A stretch of DNA of 64,000 nt from Dehalobacter sp. 12DCB1 (GCF_004343605.1 NZ_POSF01000002.1:310001-374000), one strand, 5' to 3'. Shown: positions 43,602-52,752, numbered from the stretch's first letter. Numbers and translations are program-made. The notes: generated by a model from the letters alone, not told the origin.

Positions 43602-43658
43602 ACGAGAAGTACGTTCGCGTTTCCCGAAATGAATACAGTATTTACATAGAAAATGGCA

Positions 43659-43687
43659 TTGAAAACGAAGCGTCCTAATGATATAGT
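43659..43687 (+). promoter_or_regulatory. Promoter of bioY
   Basis: TTGAAA and TATAGT are separated by 17 bases, 49 bases before bioY. No BirA-type operator palindrome is visible, in keeping with a BirA that lacks a DNA-binding domain. Confidence 0.55.
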
Positions 43688-43735
43688 ACTGAGAATATAG
43701 TTTATTACATGAGAGAACAGAACGGAGGAATGATG

Positions 43736-44359
43736 ATGATTCAAAATTTGCATACGCTCGAAGTTTACCGTCAAAAACGTTTGTCCTATTTCCAATGGCG
43801 CACGCAGTCAACGACGTTTGCCAAAATTGCTCTGGCAGTAAGTCTTGCCTGCCTGACCGGCCTGCTTGCGCAGGTAAAAATCTACCTGCCATTTACCCCT
43901 GTACCGTTGGTAGCTTCCCAGCTCGGAGTGATCCTGGCCGCCGTGCTATTGGGCAGAAAATGGGGCGGTATCAGTATGGCAATCTATGCTGTCGGCGGTT
44001 TGGCAGGAATTCCGTGGTTTGCGGGTTTCAAAGGCGGCGCGGCGGCGCTTGCCGGGCCGACAGTTGGTTATGTGTTCGGTTTTATCCTTGCAGCCCTGTT
44101 TATCGGCGGTATGATTGATTCCAGAACCCAAAACCGTAAAGCTTTGCCTCTGACCGGCATTATCCTTTTTGCCCAGCTTGTCCTCGTCTATGTTCCGGGG
44201 TTAATATCCCTGACCTTATGGCTCTGGTCGACCGGACAGACAGTTACCCTGGCCGGAGTCCTCTTGATGGGCTATATACCCTTTATTGTCGGAGATATTC
44301 TGAAGTCACTCGTCGGAGCAGCGGCTGCTAAGGCCATTGTCCCGATGGAAAAATACTAG
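43736..44359 (+). CDS. bioY: Biotin transporter BioY
   Basis: The 207-residue protein has about six membrane segments and the BioY pattern VKIYLPFTPVPLVASQLGVILAAVLLGRKWG, then GGLAGIPWFAGFKGG and GPTVGYVFGF. It is the substrate-binding S component of an ECF transporter; no ecfA/T genes are nearby, so it shares a remote energising module or works alone. Three ATG codons in a row follow CGGAGGA; the third has the best spacing. Confidence 0.95.
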   Translation: MIQNLHTLEVYRQKRLSYFQWRTQSTTFAKIALAVSLACLTGLLAQVKIYLPFTPVPLVASQLGVILAAVLLGRKWGGISMAIYAVGGLAGIPWFAGFKGGAAALAGPTVGYVFGFILAALFIGGMIDSRTQNRKALPLTGIILFAQLVLVYVPGLISLTLWLWSTGQTVTLAGVLLMGYIPFIVGDILKSLVGAAAAKAIVPMEKY

Positions 44360-44387
44360 CACAGCGTCCATTTGGGTTAACATTTGA

Positions 44388-44477
44388 TTAAAGCAGCACT
44401 TCAATAATAATAAGTACAAGAATAATGACAACCAAGAACGCTGCACGCTGACCATATTTAAATGTATAGGCGTACAT
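44388..44477 (-). CDS. 29-residue membrane peptide, YjcZ/sporulation-type
   Basis: The frame begins MYAYTFKYGQRAAF and continues as one hydrophobic helix of Val, Ile and Leu to the C-terminus (IIEVLL). GGAGGG lies about seven bases before the ATG. The size and layout (short Tyr-rich head, single helix) resemble the tiny YjcZ-type sporulation proteins, but the Gly-rich head of that family is missing. Confidence 0.6.
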   Translation of the reverse strand: MYAYTFKYGQRAAFLVVIILVLIIIEVLL

Positions 44478-44549
44478 GCCGGATCCCTCCTGCGATTTGT
44501 AAGATATTTGATTTATTTTATTCTATGAAGGCAGGGAGATCAAGGTGAT

Positions 44550-44598
44550 AAAGATAAACCTATGGACATATGAACATATGCACATAGGTTTATCTTTT
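44550..44598. terminator. Bidirectional terminator between the tiny peptide and capA region
   Basis: A perfect 15-bp stem AAAGATAAACCTATG with its complement (44583-44597), loop about 18 bases, followed by a T. It ends the minus-strand capA-like gene. Confidence 0.7.
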
Positions 44599-44617
44599 GT
44601 GGTTTTTAATTCTTTCA

Positions 44618-45874
44618 TTAGTCGGATTGGGATTCGAATTCTTTTCCTGCTTCTGGCATTAGTTTCTGCACAGTATCCCTGCAGAACCGGATCCGTTCCA
44701 GATCTGCATCCTTCAGAAGGGGATACAGTCCCGGATTATCCAGCGCAGCTTTGGCTGGTATAACCTCATAAATCAATTGATTATTCAGGCGTTTTTTATT
44801 CACCCAAGTAGGAACGGCATCCGCCTGGAGAACCTGATGGGTGTGATCTGGATATACCCTGATTGTCACATTGGCGATAATCCCCTGTTCAGTATAAATG
44901 TTATCGACGGTTTCCTGACGCTGATCGGAGATGAAATTTCCCTGAGAATAAAAAACCGGAACAGTTCCATTGTTGTCTGTGGCCAAAAATACCAAGGGCT
45001 GGAGCACATGCGGATGACCCCCAAAAATCACATCTGCGCCGCAGTCAGCCAGTACGGAGGCCAAGTCCTGCTGAAAAGTACTAGGCAGTCGCTGATATTC
45101 ATCTCCCCAGTGCATACACAAAATGACAATCTCTGCTCCGGCCTGTCTTGCTTCAGCAATTCTTGCCTTAATGACTTCCACTGAACTGTCAAAATCCTGC
45201 GGGTCAAAGGTATCCAACAGTCCGGTCATGTTGACAGGAAGGATTAGACCATTGATGCTCAGGCTGCCATCGTTTTGCGGATAGCCGTAGCCAAAATTGA
45301 CAAACGCCACTTTGACACCTTTGATGTGTTTGATGACATAGGTGGTTTCCTTCTCGGTAGCCTTGACACCGATAATATCCAGTCCCTTGTTTCTGACAAC
45401 ATCGATCGTCCGGTAGAATCCGGTGATATCCTGATCTAAACGGTGGTTGTTAGCCGCGGTTACAATGTCGACGCCTGATGTTTTGAGCGCGTCAATGATC
45501 GAATCGGGGGTATTGAATTTAGGATATCCTGAATAGCCCTGTTCAGGCCCAGCCAGCGAGGTTTCCAGGTTGGCCACGGCCATATCGGCTTTTTCAAGAT
45601 ACCGTTTAACATACTGAAACTGGCTGCTGAAATCATACAAACCTGTTGAAGAATCGTAAGCGGCCATATAGACCGTGTTATGAATCAGGATGTCGCCGAC
45701 GGAAGCGATAGAGATATCCACATAGGAAGGCTCCGGCTCCGATTCCGGAAGCGGCGAAGGATTCGGAGGCTTTTGAAACGAGATCTGGTTGGCATATTGG
45801 TAGGCGATCATACCGCCAGCAATGAATACGGCAGCGACTGTGCAGAGGAGGATAATCAGGAGTCTTCTTTTCAT
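44618..45874 (-). CDS. CapA-family (PGA_cap) metallophosphoesterase-like protein
   Basis: The 418-residue protein has one N-terminal membrane anchor (residues about 5-25), a Pro/Glu/Ser linker and a PGA_cap domain with metal-site residues in SVGDILIHN, ANLETSLAG, NNHRLDQ, MHWGDEY and GGHPHVLQP. Members are associated with poly-gamma-glutamate capsule synthesis or other cell-surface polymers. No capBC genes are adjacent, so the polymer is unknown. The ATG MKRR start is preferred on spacing to GAGGT. Confidence 0.9.
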   Translation of the reverse strand: MKRRLLIILLCTVAAVFIAGGMIAYQYANQISFQKPPNPSPLPESEPEPSYVDISIASVGDILIHNTVYMAAYDSSTGLYDFSSQFQYVKRYLEKADMAVANLETSLAGPEQGYSGYPKFNTPDSIIDALKTSGVDIVTAANNHRLDQDITGFYRTIDVVRNKGLDIIGVKATEKETTYVIKHIKGVKVAFVNFGYGYPQNDGSLSINGLILPVNMTGLLDTFDPQDFDSSVEVIKARIAEARQAGAEIVILCMHWGDEYQRLPSTFQQDLASVLADCGADVIFGGHPHVLQPLVFLATDNNGTVPVFYSQGNFISDQRQETVDNIYTEQGIIANVTIRVYPDHTHQVLQADAVPTWVNKKRLNNQLIYEVIPAKAALDNPGLYPLLKDADLERIRFCRDTVQKLMPEAGKEFESQSD

Positions 45875-46103
45875 AAGCATGACCTCAAAGGGTATTTTTA
45901 TCAATTTTTGATCATAGATTTTTGAGTCATAGTCTGGCCTTGTTAGACTTGTCTGCGAATAGGATGGTTGCTTTTAGTCATTATAATACATTTACTTCAA
46001 AGCGAAAACCAATTATAATGACAGGAAGAATAAATGATGAATGTTGCCGCTAAAAGGCTTGGTGCCAGCCGAGCTTTCTTTATGGTCCAGAGGAGGTAGG
46101 GGA

Positions 46104-47492
46104 ATGGAACAAACAGAGTTCATACAGTTCGAACAATTTGAAACAAAAATGTTTAAAGAACTGACGCAGAAAGCGATAGACAGCAGTAAAATTAATCCTG
46201 AACTATATAGTAAATATCAAGTAATGAGGGGTTTGCGTGATCTCGAAGGCAAGGGCGTACTCGTCGGTCTGACCGAGATTGGTGAAGTGCACTCTTATAT
46301 CATAGACGAAGGAGAAAAGATCCCTGTTCCGGGAAGATTAACCTATAGAGGTATCGATATTAATGACATCGTCGACGGCTTTATCAAAGATGAAAGATAC
46401 GGTTTTGAAGAAGCGACCTATTTGCTTCTTTTCGGGCATCTTCCGAATGCCGAGGAGCTGAAGGACTTTGAACAGATGCTGTCGGCATATCAAAAGCTGC
46501 CCGAGGACTTTGTTCGGGGCACTATCCTTAAAAGCCCAGGCAAGGATATTATGAATATGTTGGCCAGGAGCATCCTGAGCCTGTATTCCTATGATGACAA
46601 CCCCGATGACAATTCCATCGAAAATGTCCTGAGACAATGCATGAAGCTGATTGCCTGGATGCCTTTGCTGGCCGTGTATAGCTATCACTCCTGTGCGCAC
46701 TATCATGGAAACAAGAGCCTGTTCCTGCACAGTCCGCTGCCCCATCTCAGCACAGCAGAAAATATTCTTCATATGCTCCGTCCAGACAGCAAATATACGA
46801 AGCTTGAGGCGGCTCTGCTGGATATTTCCCTGGTCCTGCATGCCGAGCACGGCGGCGGGAATAATTCAACCTTTGTTACGCATGTCATTACCTCGACCGG
46901 TTCGGACACTTATTCGGTAATGGCTGCCGCTATCGGCGCTTTAAAAGGGCCCAAGCACGGAGGAGCAAATATTAAAACTTATGATATGCTCGAAGATATC
47001 AAACGGAATGTCTCAGACTGGCAGGATGAGGATGAAATTAAAACTTATCTGACTAAAATCATCAATAAACAAGCCTTTGACCGGTCTGGCCTTATTTACG
47101 GAATAGGCCATGCCGTCTACTCAATTTCCGATCCGAGGGAAGTCCTGCTTAAAGAATACGCCGGGAAGCTCGCTCAAGAGAAAGGTCTAGCTGAAGAGTA
47201 TGATTTATTCTGCAGAGTGGAGAAACTTGCTCCCGATATTGTTCTGGGCCATAACAAGTCAGGCAAGGTCATCAGTGCTAATGTGGACTTTTATTCCGGC
47301 TTTGTCTATAAAATGCTGGGGCTTCCACTGGAACTGTTTACCCCGATCTTTGCGATCTCCAGAATGTCAGGATGGAGCGCCCACCGGATCGAAGAGATTG
47401 TGAATAATGGGAAAATCGTTAGACCGGCCTATAAAAGCGTTACTCCAAGGCGAGAATATATTCCGCTTTCCGGCAGGAATCTTCAAAAATAA
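46104..47492 (+). CDS. Citrate synthase
   Basis: The 462-residue protein has the catalytic residues of citrate synthase: His in LHAEHGGGNNSTF, His in GIGHAVYS and Asp in VDFYSGFVY. An N-terminal extension of about 50 residues precedes PGRLTYRGIDINDI, as in other clostridial enzymes. It condenses oxaloacetate and acetyl-CoA; use of propionyl-CoA cannot be excluded. AGGAGG precedes the ATG. It stands alone; no aconitase or isocitrate dehydrogenase gene is adjacent. Confidence 0.94.
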   Translation: MEQTEFIQFEQFETKMFKELTQKAIDSSKINPELYSKYQVMRGLRDLEGKGVLVGLTEIGEVHSYIIDEGEKIPVPGRLTYRGIDINDIVDGFIKDERYGFEEATYLLLFGHLPNAEELKDFEQMLSAYQKLPEDFVRGTILKSPGKDIMNMLARSILSLYSYDDNPDDNSIENVLRQCMKLIAWMPLLAVYSYHSCAHYHGNKSLFLHSPLPHLSTAENILHMLRPDSKYTKLEAALLDISLVLHAEHGGGNNSTFVTHVITSTGSDTYSVMAAAIGALKGPKHGGANIKTYDMLEDIKRNVSDWQDEDEIKTYLTKIINKQAFDRSGLIYGIGHAVYSISDPREVLLKEYAGKLAQEKGLAEEYDLFCRVEKLAPDIVLGHNKSGKVISANVDFYSGFVYKMLGLPLELFTPIFAISRMSGWSAHRIEEIVNNGKIVRPAYKSVTPRREYIPLSGRNLQK

Positions 47493-47516
47493 ACGGCTAC
47501 ATAAAACCAGAGACTA

Positions 47517-47565
47517 GGCTATGCAATGTACATCCAGCGACAAGCGGAGCACGGATTGCGCAGCC
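47517..47565. repeat. Palindromic element with AAGCGGAGCA core, copy 1
   Basis: GGCTATGCAAT (47517-47527) and ATTGCGCAGCC (47555-47565) are inverted with two mismatches. Between them TCCAGCGACAAGCGGAGCA (47533-47551) recurs with one change, inverted, at 49605-49623. Confidence 0.5.
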
Positions 47566-47602
47566 CTACCTTCTTTGGTTTCTTTGTCTTTTAATATTAA
47601 AG

Positions 47603-47654
47603 AAGGCGGTGTCGCCAACTACTTTAGTAGTTTTGCAGCACCGCCTTGCTTTTT
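47603..47654. terminator. Bidirectional terminator between citrate synthase and glycosyltransferase genes
   Basis: AAGGCGGTG pairs with CACCGCCTT, with an inner AACTAC/GTAGTT hairpin, followed by GCTTTTTG. Confidence 0.75.
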
Positions 47655-47665
47655 GCGTAGAAATA

Positions 47666-48802
47666 TTAACTTTGATGCGCTCTCTGATATTCTTTGACTT
47701 GAGGGCTTTCATACAGCAGCTGATCAGCCAACCCTACGATACTGCCCGGAGAAAGCTGTCGGGCTAAGTCCGAAGCATTCTTACGCATTTCTTCAAGTAA
47801 ACCGGGATTTAGACAGAAACTGTCGATCAGGGGATTAAGTTCGGAGATCTTTGATGTTCTGACAGCAACACCTGATTTAACTAGAATCTCAGTATTTTCT
47901 TCTTCCTGTCCCGGAATAAAAAATGGAATAATGATGGGAATATTTTTATTGATTGCTTCTGAAACAGTCAGACCGCCGGGTTTTGTAATAATCACATCGG
48001 ACTGGTCCATTAGATCATGAATGTTTGATGTAAAACCGTAAATGACGACATCTTTGCCGTTAAAAGTACCTGCGTACTTTTTCGCAAGATCAGTCCACAG
48101 CTTACGGTTGCTTCCGCATACAACCAGGACACGAAGATGATGCCGGTTCTCCATAAGCGTTTTCAGGCATTTTCTGATATAGGGGATGCCCATGCTCCCA
48201 CCCATGATCAGCAGTGTAAATACGTCATTATTTCTGATAAGGCGGGGCTGGCGAAATTCTTCCCGTACCGGAATACCGAAAATGTGTATTTTGTTTTCAG
48301 GAACACCTTTTTCCGTAAGCGTATCTTTGGTGTAAGGTGAACCAACAATGTAGGCATCAACAAAACTATTCACATAAAACTGATGGGCCATATAATCTGT
48401 AACCAGCGAAATAAAAGGCAGATTTAAGCGTCCGGAAGCCTTCAAATAAGAAACAACACTGACATGAAGAGGATGGGTAGTAATAAGCAGGTCGGGCTTG
48501 TACTCCTGAATCAGCTGTTCGATGACATTATCCATGGTCCTGTTTAAAATTCTTTTGACATTTTTATTTAAAAACTCGTTATAGGTAATCTTATATAGTT
48601 TCCCGTACATTTTCGGTAATCTTGTTGCGAGTATATGATAACCGTCATCGATAAGGGCTTCCATGATCCAGCTTTCTTCTTTTTTTAAGGGTTCTACAAT
48701 CCGGACGGAATAGCCTGAAGCTTCAAGCTCCTTTTTCAGACAGTCTGCAGCCTGATTATGTCCGTGACCTGTAGATGCAGAGAAAATCATTACTTTAGGC
48801 AC
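47666..48802 (-). CDS. Processive diacylglycerol glycosyltransferase / MGDG-synthase-like
   Basis: The 378-residue GT28-type protein has the MGDG synthase N-terminal domain (SASTGHGHNQAADCLKKEL, then TTHPLHVSVV) and a C-terminal nucleotide-sugar site (LIMGGSMGIPYI, then ITKPGGLTVSEAINKNIPIII). Relatives transfer glucose or galactose from UDP-sugars to diacylglycerol at the inner face of the membrane, or make lipid anchors. The start is GTG 12 bases after GGGAG. UDP-glucose from GalU (51 kb region) may be its donor. Confidence 0.9.
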   Translation of the reverse strand: MPKVMIFSASTGHGHNQAADCLKKELEASGYSVRIVEPLKKEESWIMEALIDDGYHILATRLPKMYGKLYKITYNEFLNKNVKRILNRTMDNVIEQLIQEYKPDLLITTHPLHVSVVSYLKASGRLNLPFISLVTDYMAHQFYVNSFVDAYIVGSPYTKDTLTEKGVPENKIHIFGIPVREEFRQPRLIRNNDVFTLLIMGGSMGIPYIRKCLKTLMENRHHLRVLVVCGSNRKLWTDLAKKYAGTFNGKDVVIYGFTSNIHDLMDQSDVIITKPGGLTVSEAINKNIPIIIPFFIPGQEEENTEILVKSGVAVRTSKISELNPLIDSFCLNPGLLEEMRKNASDLARQLSPGSIVGLADQLLYESPQVKEYQRAHQS

Positions 48803-48911
48803 GAATTAATTATTCTCCCTTCGAAAGCATAAGATGCTGAAAGTTGTCCTTTTATATTATAACAGCTTATGGTCGATAACCAACAAAAATTTATTTATTA
48901 TTTTTTGGTAG

Positions 48912-48952
48912 AAAAAAAGCAGTACACTCTTTTTTTCATTGTGTCCTGCTTT
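48912..48952 (-). terminator. Intrinsic terminator after hsp20
   Basis: On the minus strand AAAGCAGGACAC pairs with GTGTACTGCTTT with one mismatch, followed by TTTT. Confidence 0.7.
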
Positions 48953-48982
48953 AGAGACCGTCTGTGGGCGCAGTCTTGCGAT

Positions 48983-49432
48983 CTAATGCTGAAACTCAAT
49001 CTGAACAGACTTTTTCTCCCTGTTCTCTGTCTTGGGCAGAAATACATTCAGAACGCCGTTTTTATAAATTGCCCTGACATTATCACTGGAAACGGCCGCC
49101 GGAAGAGAGACGGAGCGGCGAAATTGACCGGTATACCTTTCTTTTTTGTGTAGCCGGTCTTCCTGGATCACGTGCTGTTCGCGGTTTAAAGTGCCGCTGA
49201 TGGTTATCATGTTGTTTTCAATCTGAATGCTTACATCTTCTCTTCTCTGCAGTCCTGGCAGATCGCAGGAAACAATGATTTCTTCGTCGGTTTCATAGAC
49301 GTCGGTAAATGGAACAGCTAAGCGCGGAGTAAACTCGTCTTCGAAAAGATTAAATGGGAAGCTATAAAGCCTATTGATTTCACGGCGCAATTGATCTGCA
49401 TTCCGCATTGGATGGAACGGTATAAGATTCAT
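48983..49432 (-). CDS. Hsp20 / alpha-crystallin small heat shock protein
   Basis: The 149-residue protein starts at the ATG nine bases after GGAGG. It has the crystallin domain (VPFTDVYETDEEIIVSCDLPGLQRREDVSIQIENNMITISG) and the final strand motif GVLNVFLPKTE. It holds unfolded proteins in the cytoplasm without ATP. It lies divergent from clpP across a 519-base spacer; I see no CIRCE or CtsR operator on its own side. Confidence 0.93.
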   Translation of the reverse strand: MNLIPFHPMRNADQLRREINRLYSFPFNLFEDEFTPRLAVPFTDVYETDEEIIVSCDLPGLQRREDVSIQIENNMITISGTLNREQHVIQEDRLHKKERYTGQFRRSVSLPAAVSSDNVRAIYKNGVLNVFLPKTENREKKSVQIEFQH

Positions 49433-49533
49433 ACTTTCAAGCCTCCAGTACATTTATGGGATTGATAACAAGTACTTTTTTTCAAGCATACTAGTAAATA
49501 CTCAAATATAGGATTGCGTTAAACTCCCGGGTT

Positions 49534-49640
49534 GGCCTGTGCGCCACAATTCCACTTTCGGCTGTTGTGCCATCCATGGCGCAAACAGCCGCGCTCCGCC
49601 TCCATGCTCCGCTTGACGCTGGAATTGTGGCCCCCAGACC
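49534..49640. repeat. Palindromic element between hsp20 and clpP, copy 2
   Basis: Outer arms share GCCACAATTCCA (and its complement near 49620). Inside are GGCTGTT/AACAGCC arms around GCCATCCATGGC, and TGCTCCGCTTGACGCTGGA (49605-49623), the inverted match to 47533-47551. The element uses the same CCATCCATGGC core as the element at 4701-4939. The rest of the spacer to 49878 is AT-rich with nothing else supported. Confidence 0.55.
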
Positions 49641-49878
49641 TCATTTAGGGTAATCAAGCTTGCATGAATAATTTGAGCAGGGAATTTGAGAACGTCATAC
49701 TAGGATTATTTTAACCGGAAAGATGATATATATTCTGTTCGGATGTTTAGACAAACGCACGATTGGTAATTAATCAAAATAATATAAAAAAATTATTATA
49801 TGAAAGAAAGAAATCATTATATGAAAGAAATCAAATGATAGAACATAAACAAAAAAAGACCAAAATTCACCCAAATAA

Positions 49879-49908
49879 TTTGACCTTTATTGACCTTTGT
49901 AATAAAAT
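49879..49908 (+). promoter_or_regulatory. CtsR operator and promoter of clpP
   Basis: TTTGACC-TTT-ATTGACC (49879-49895) fits the CtsR heptad direct repeat with one mismatch. TTGACC at 49880 and TAAAAT at 49903 are -35 and -10 boxes with 17 spacing, so CtsR would block the promoter. CtsR control of clpP is established in Firmicutes. Confidence 0.8.
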
Positions 49909-49951
49909 AGAGGCATATCAAAATTAACAATCAATGATGGAGGGAATAAAT

Positions 49952-50581
49952 ATGAGTTATCTTATCCCGATGGTAGTTGAACAAACGAATCGCGGTGAAC
50001 GTTCTTACGACATCTATTCTAGGCTCCTCAAAGACCGTATTATCTTCTTGGGCGGAGCAATCGATGATAACGTTGCTAATGTTGTCGTTGCGCAATTGCT
50101 TTTCCTGGAAGCAGAAGATCCTGAAAAGGACGTTTTCCTCTATATCAACAGCCCTGGAGGGTCCATTACTGCCGGGATGGCCATCTACGATACGATGCAG
50201 TACATCAGGCCTGATGTACAGACTATTTGTATTGGAATGGCCGCCAGTATGGGTGCCTTCCTGCTTGCAGCCGGAACGAAAGGAAAACGTACGGCCCTAC
50301 CCAATGCTGAAATCCTGATCCACCAGCCGTTAATTGCAGGGGGAGGTTTATCGGGGCAGGCTACAGAAATAGAAATTCACGCCAAACAATTGCTGAAAAC
50401 GAAAAACAAAATGAACAGGATTCTCTCCGAAAGAACTGGCCAGCCTTTGGAAAAAGTCGAACAGGATACGGACCGTGACTACTATATGTCCGCTGAAGAA
50501 GCCAAAGAATACGGAATTGTTGATCGGGTGCTGGAAAAAGCAGCACTGCTCGAGCAAAAAAAGAAGAACCCGCTAAAATAA
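49952..50581 (+). CDS. clpP: ATP-dependent Clp protease proteolytic subunit
   Basis: The 209-residue serine protease has Ser99 in [11 protein letters not shown], His in EILIHQPL and Asp in the DRDYYM region, so the triad is complete. It forms the tetradecameric chamber used with ClpX or ClpC. GGAGGG precedes the ATG 49952. clpX and tig, often adjacent, are absent here; with the CtsR operator this suggests a stress-induced copy. Confidence 0.96.
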   Translation: MSYLIPMVVEQTNRGERSYDIYSRLLKDRIIFLGGAIDDNVANVVVAQLLFLEAEDPEKDVFLYINSPGGSITAGMAIYDTMQYIRPDVQTICIGMAASMGAFLLAAGTKGKRTALPNAEILIHQPLIAGGGLSGQATEIEIHAKQLLKTKNKMNRILSERTGQPLEKVEQDTDRDYYMSAEEAKEYGIVDRVLEKAALLEQKKKNPLK

Positions 50582-50643
50582 AATCTCTCAAGGAATAAGT
50601 CTTAATTTCCATAAGAGAATCTTGAAGAAAATCTTGGATATCA

Positions 50644-50678
50644 AAACGCCTCATTTGAGTCAATCATTTGAGGCGTTT
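50644..50678 (+). terminator. Hairpin after clpP
   Basis: AAACGCCTCA pairs with TGAGGCGTTT around a 15-base loop. The T run is short. Confidence 0.6.
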
Positions 50679-50681
50679 GAC

Positions 50682-50756
50682 GTCCACGGATGGACTAATG
50701 CCGCGGTTCCATGGAGGGAAAGGAGCGGCAAGTCCACGGATGGACTAATGCCGCGG
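50682..50756. repeat. Two identical 25-bp direct repeats with dispersed core, copy 2
   Basis: The same 25 bases, beginning GTCCACGGATGGACTAATG, occur at 50682-50706 and 50732-50756. The segment 50695-50729 between and across them is a near copy of the core at 4798-4832 (minus) and 56709-56744. Location: clpP-galU spacer. Confidence 0.7.
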
Positions 50757-50862
50757 GAAAGAGCAACCATCAGAAAAAAACATAAAACTTCAATAAATTC
50801 GGCATACTAAACCCAGATTGTCGGAAAACGACCAAAGCAACAACAAATAAGGAGGAAAAATC

Positions 50863-51819
50863 TTGCAGAAAATTCGTAAAGCAGTCATACCAGCGGCTGG
50901 ATTGGGTACAAGATTTCTTCCTGCAACCAAAGCTCAACCCAAAGAAATGCTGCCAATTGTGGACAAACCGACCATTCAGTACATCATTGAAGAAGCGGTC
51001 CACTCCGGTATTGAAGATGTCATTATTGTCACAGGAAGAAACAAGAGAGCCATCGAGGATCATTTTGACCGTTCTGTAGAACTTGAACTATTTCTAAAAA
51101 ACGGAGAAAAGTCCGAACTGCTCGATATGGTCAAACATATTGCTGAGATGGTCGATATCCATTATGTCCGTCAAAAAGAAGCTCTGGGGCTCGGTCATGC
51201 CGTCTACAGCGCTAGAAGATTTATAGGTAATGAGCCGTTTGCCGTTCTTCTGGGAGATGACGTGATCTATTCGGCTGAGCCTTGTCTAAAACAAATGATC
51301 AGGTACTACGAGCTTTATAACAGCAATCTAATTGGCGTACAGGAAGTACTGCCGACAGAAGTGTCGAAATACGGGATTATTGATGGCAGCAGAATATCCC
51401 CGAGACTGTACAAGGCGGAAACGATGTTTGAAAAGCCGGCTCCACAAGAAGCGCCTGATATTCCACTTGCGATCATGGGCCGGTATATTCTTAATCCGGA
51501 AATTTTTGATATCCTCGCGGAATTGCCTCCGGGAAGAAATGGAGAAATTCAGTTGACGGATGCGATTGCACAGTTGAGCAAGGTTCAGGATGTGTATGCC
51601 TACAATTTTGAAGGGAAAAGATATGATGTCGGGGACAAACTTGGTTTTGTCAAAGCAACCATTGAATTTGCGTTAAGACACGAAGAAATTGGCGAAAGCC
51701 TGATGGATTATCTAACCGATATTGTCAGCCGGTATCAAAAAGGAGGTCAGGAGCTTCGCCTGCTTTCGGCAGACAATCATTTGGACAAACTTTATGATAT
51801 TATGAAGAATTACAGTTAA
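50863..51819 (+). CDS. galU: UTP-glucose-1-phosphate uridylyltransferase
   Basis: The 318-residue enzyme has the nucleotidyltransferase motif [25 protein letters not shown], then [14 protein letters not shown] and LLGDDVIY. It makes UDP-glucose for surface glycans and glycolipids. The start is TTG seven bases after AAGGAGG. It probably supplies the glycosyltransferase at 47666 and the surface polysaccharide locus downstream. Confidence 0.96.
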   Translation: MQKIRKAVIPAAGLGTRFLPATKAQPKEMLPIVDKPTIQYIIEEAVHSGIEDVIIVTGRNKRAIEDHFDRSVELELFLKNGEKSELLDMVKHIAEMVDIHYVRQKEALGLGHAVYSARRFIGNEPFAVLLGDDVIYSAEPCLKQMIRYYELYNSNLIGVQEVLPTEVSKYGIIDGSRISPRLYKAETMFEKPAPQEAPDIPLAIMGRYILNPEIFDILAELPPGRNGEIQLTDAIAQLSKVQDVYAYNFEGKRYDVGDKLGFVKATIEFALRHEEIGESLMDYLTDIVSRYQKGGQELRLLSADNHLDKLYDIMKNYS

Positions 51820-51972
51820 CCAGGTAAGTAAATGGATGCTGCCCGGAAAAAACGGCGGAAAATAACGTACTTTCACAGAAAATAGGCTGTTTGCTATCCT
51901 CAATGTGACAAGCTTTTCTCTTTGCTATTGGTAATATTATACAGAAAATACCTATAGTAAGGAGGAAAAAGG

Positions 51973-52752
51973 ATGAATTTCAGCCGCAAAAGTATTCTAA
52001 CTCTTGCAGGGGCTGTTGTTCTGGCGGGGGTAATCATTATCGGCGGAATTTATGGGCCTACAGCCTGGAAAGTATTCCGTGGCCAGATAACCGGCCCAGA
52101 GGACCAAGTGGTTATCCAGACGCCGCCGGTCAATTATGCCGGTGGAGAGACAGATGCTGATCAGACCACTGCCCAGGGTAAAGACAGTACGGTTTCATCC
52201 AATACCGGGGGAACACCGGCTGCAGAAGGGACTGCAGGAGATACCGTTACAGCACCCAATCAGGCTGACGGCACAGACAATTCTGCCAGCAGCACGAATG
52301 AAGTCAAAAAGTATAGGGAACCGGATCTAAGTCTTTTGAATATTGCGCCTTCGCTTGAGGAGTATTTTGGTGAGGGAGCGCTCAGCGATGCATCCAGGAC
52401 TCTTGCCTTCGGAGCCGCCTGGAACATCCACCAGTATACGGATGGTTATCTGTACGGTGTCACAGCAGGGCCTCAGATGAACGAACAGGATATTAAGAAG
52501 TATATTGTTTTCCATAAGACCTTATGGGAAAAACAAATGGAGAATGAAGTCAATTCCAGTCAGGCGTCAACCCTAGATGTGTATTTCAGAAATCTTCTGA
52601 ACAGAGGGATTGATGCCTTTGACAGTAAGGACAAAGTAAGAATTGAACAATTCCATCTCGAGATTCATGATTTGGACGCGCATCTGCTGCGGGATGATAT
52701 GAGTTCCAAGGTTTACGGGGCAACTCCTTTTGCCACGAAACGTTCCGAATAG
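51973..52752 (+). CDS. Membrane-anchored exported protein of unknown function
   Basis: The 259-residue protein has one N-terminal membrane helix (residues about 9-30), a long Thr/Gly/Asp-rich linker (about 45-110) and a C-terminal mostly helical domain of about 150 residues (DLSLLNIAPSLEEYFGEGAL onward). AAGGAGG precedes the ATG. No family is recognised and no catalytic motif is obvious. It ends before a strong terminator and shares the anchor-linker-domain layout of the 54026 protein. Confidence 0.75.
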   Translation: MNFSRKSILTLAGAVVLAGVIIIGGIYGPTAWKVFRGQITGPEDQVVIQTPPVNYAGGETDADQTTAQGKDSTVSSNTGGTPAAEGTAGDTVTAPNQADGTDNSASSTNEVKKYREPDLSLLNIAPSLEEYFGEGALSDASRTLAFGAAWNIHQYTDGYLYGVTAGPQMNEQDIKKYIVFHKTLWEKQMENEVNSSQASTLDVYFRNLLNRGIDAFDSKDKVRIEQFHLEIHDLDAHLLRDDMSSKVYGATPFATKRSE

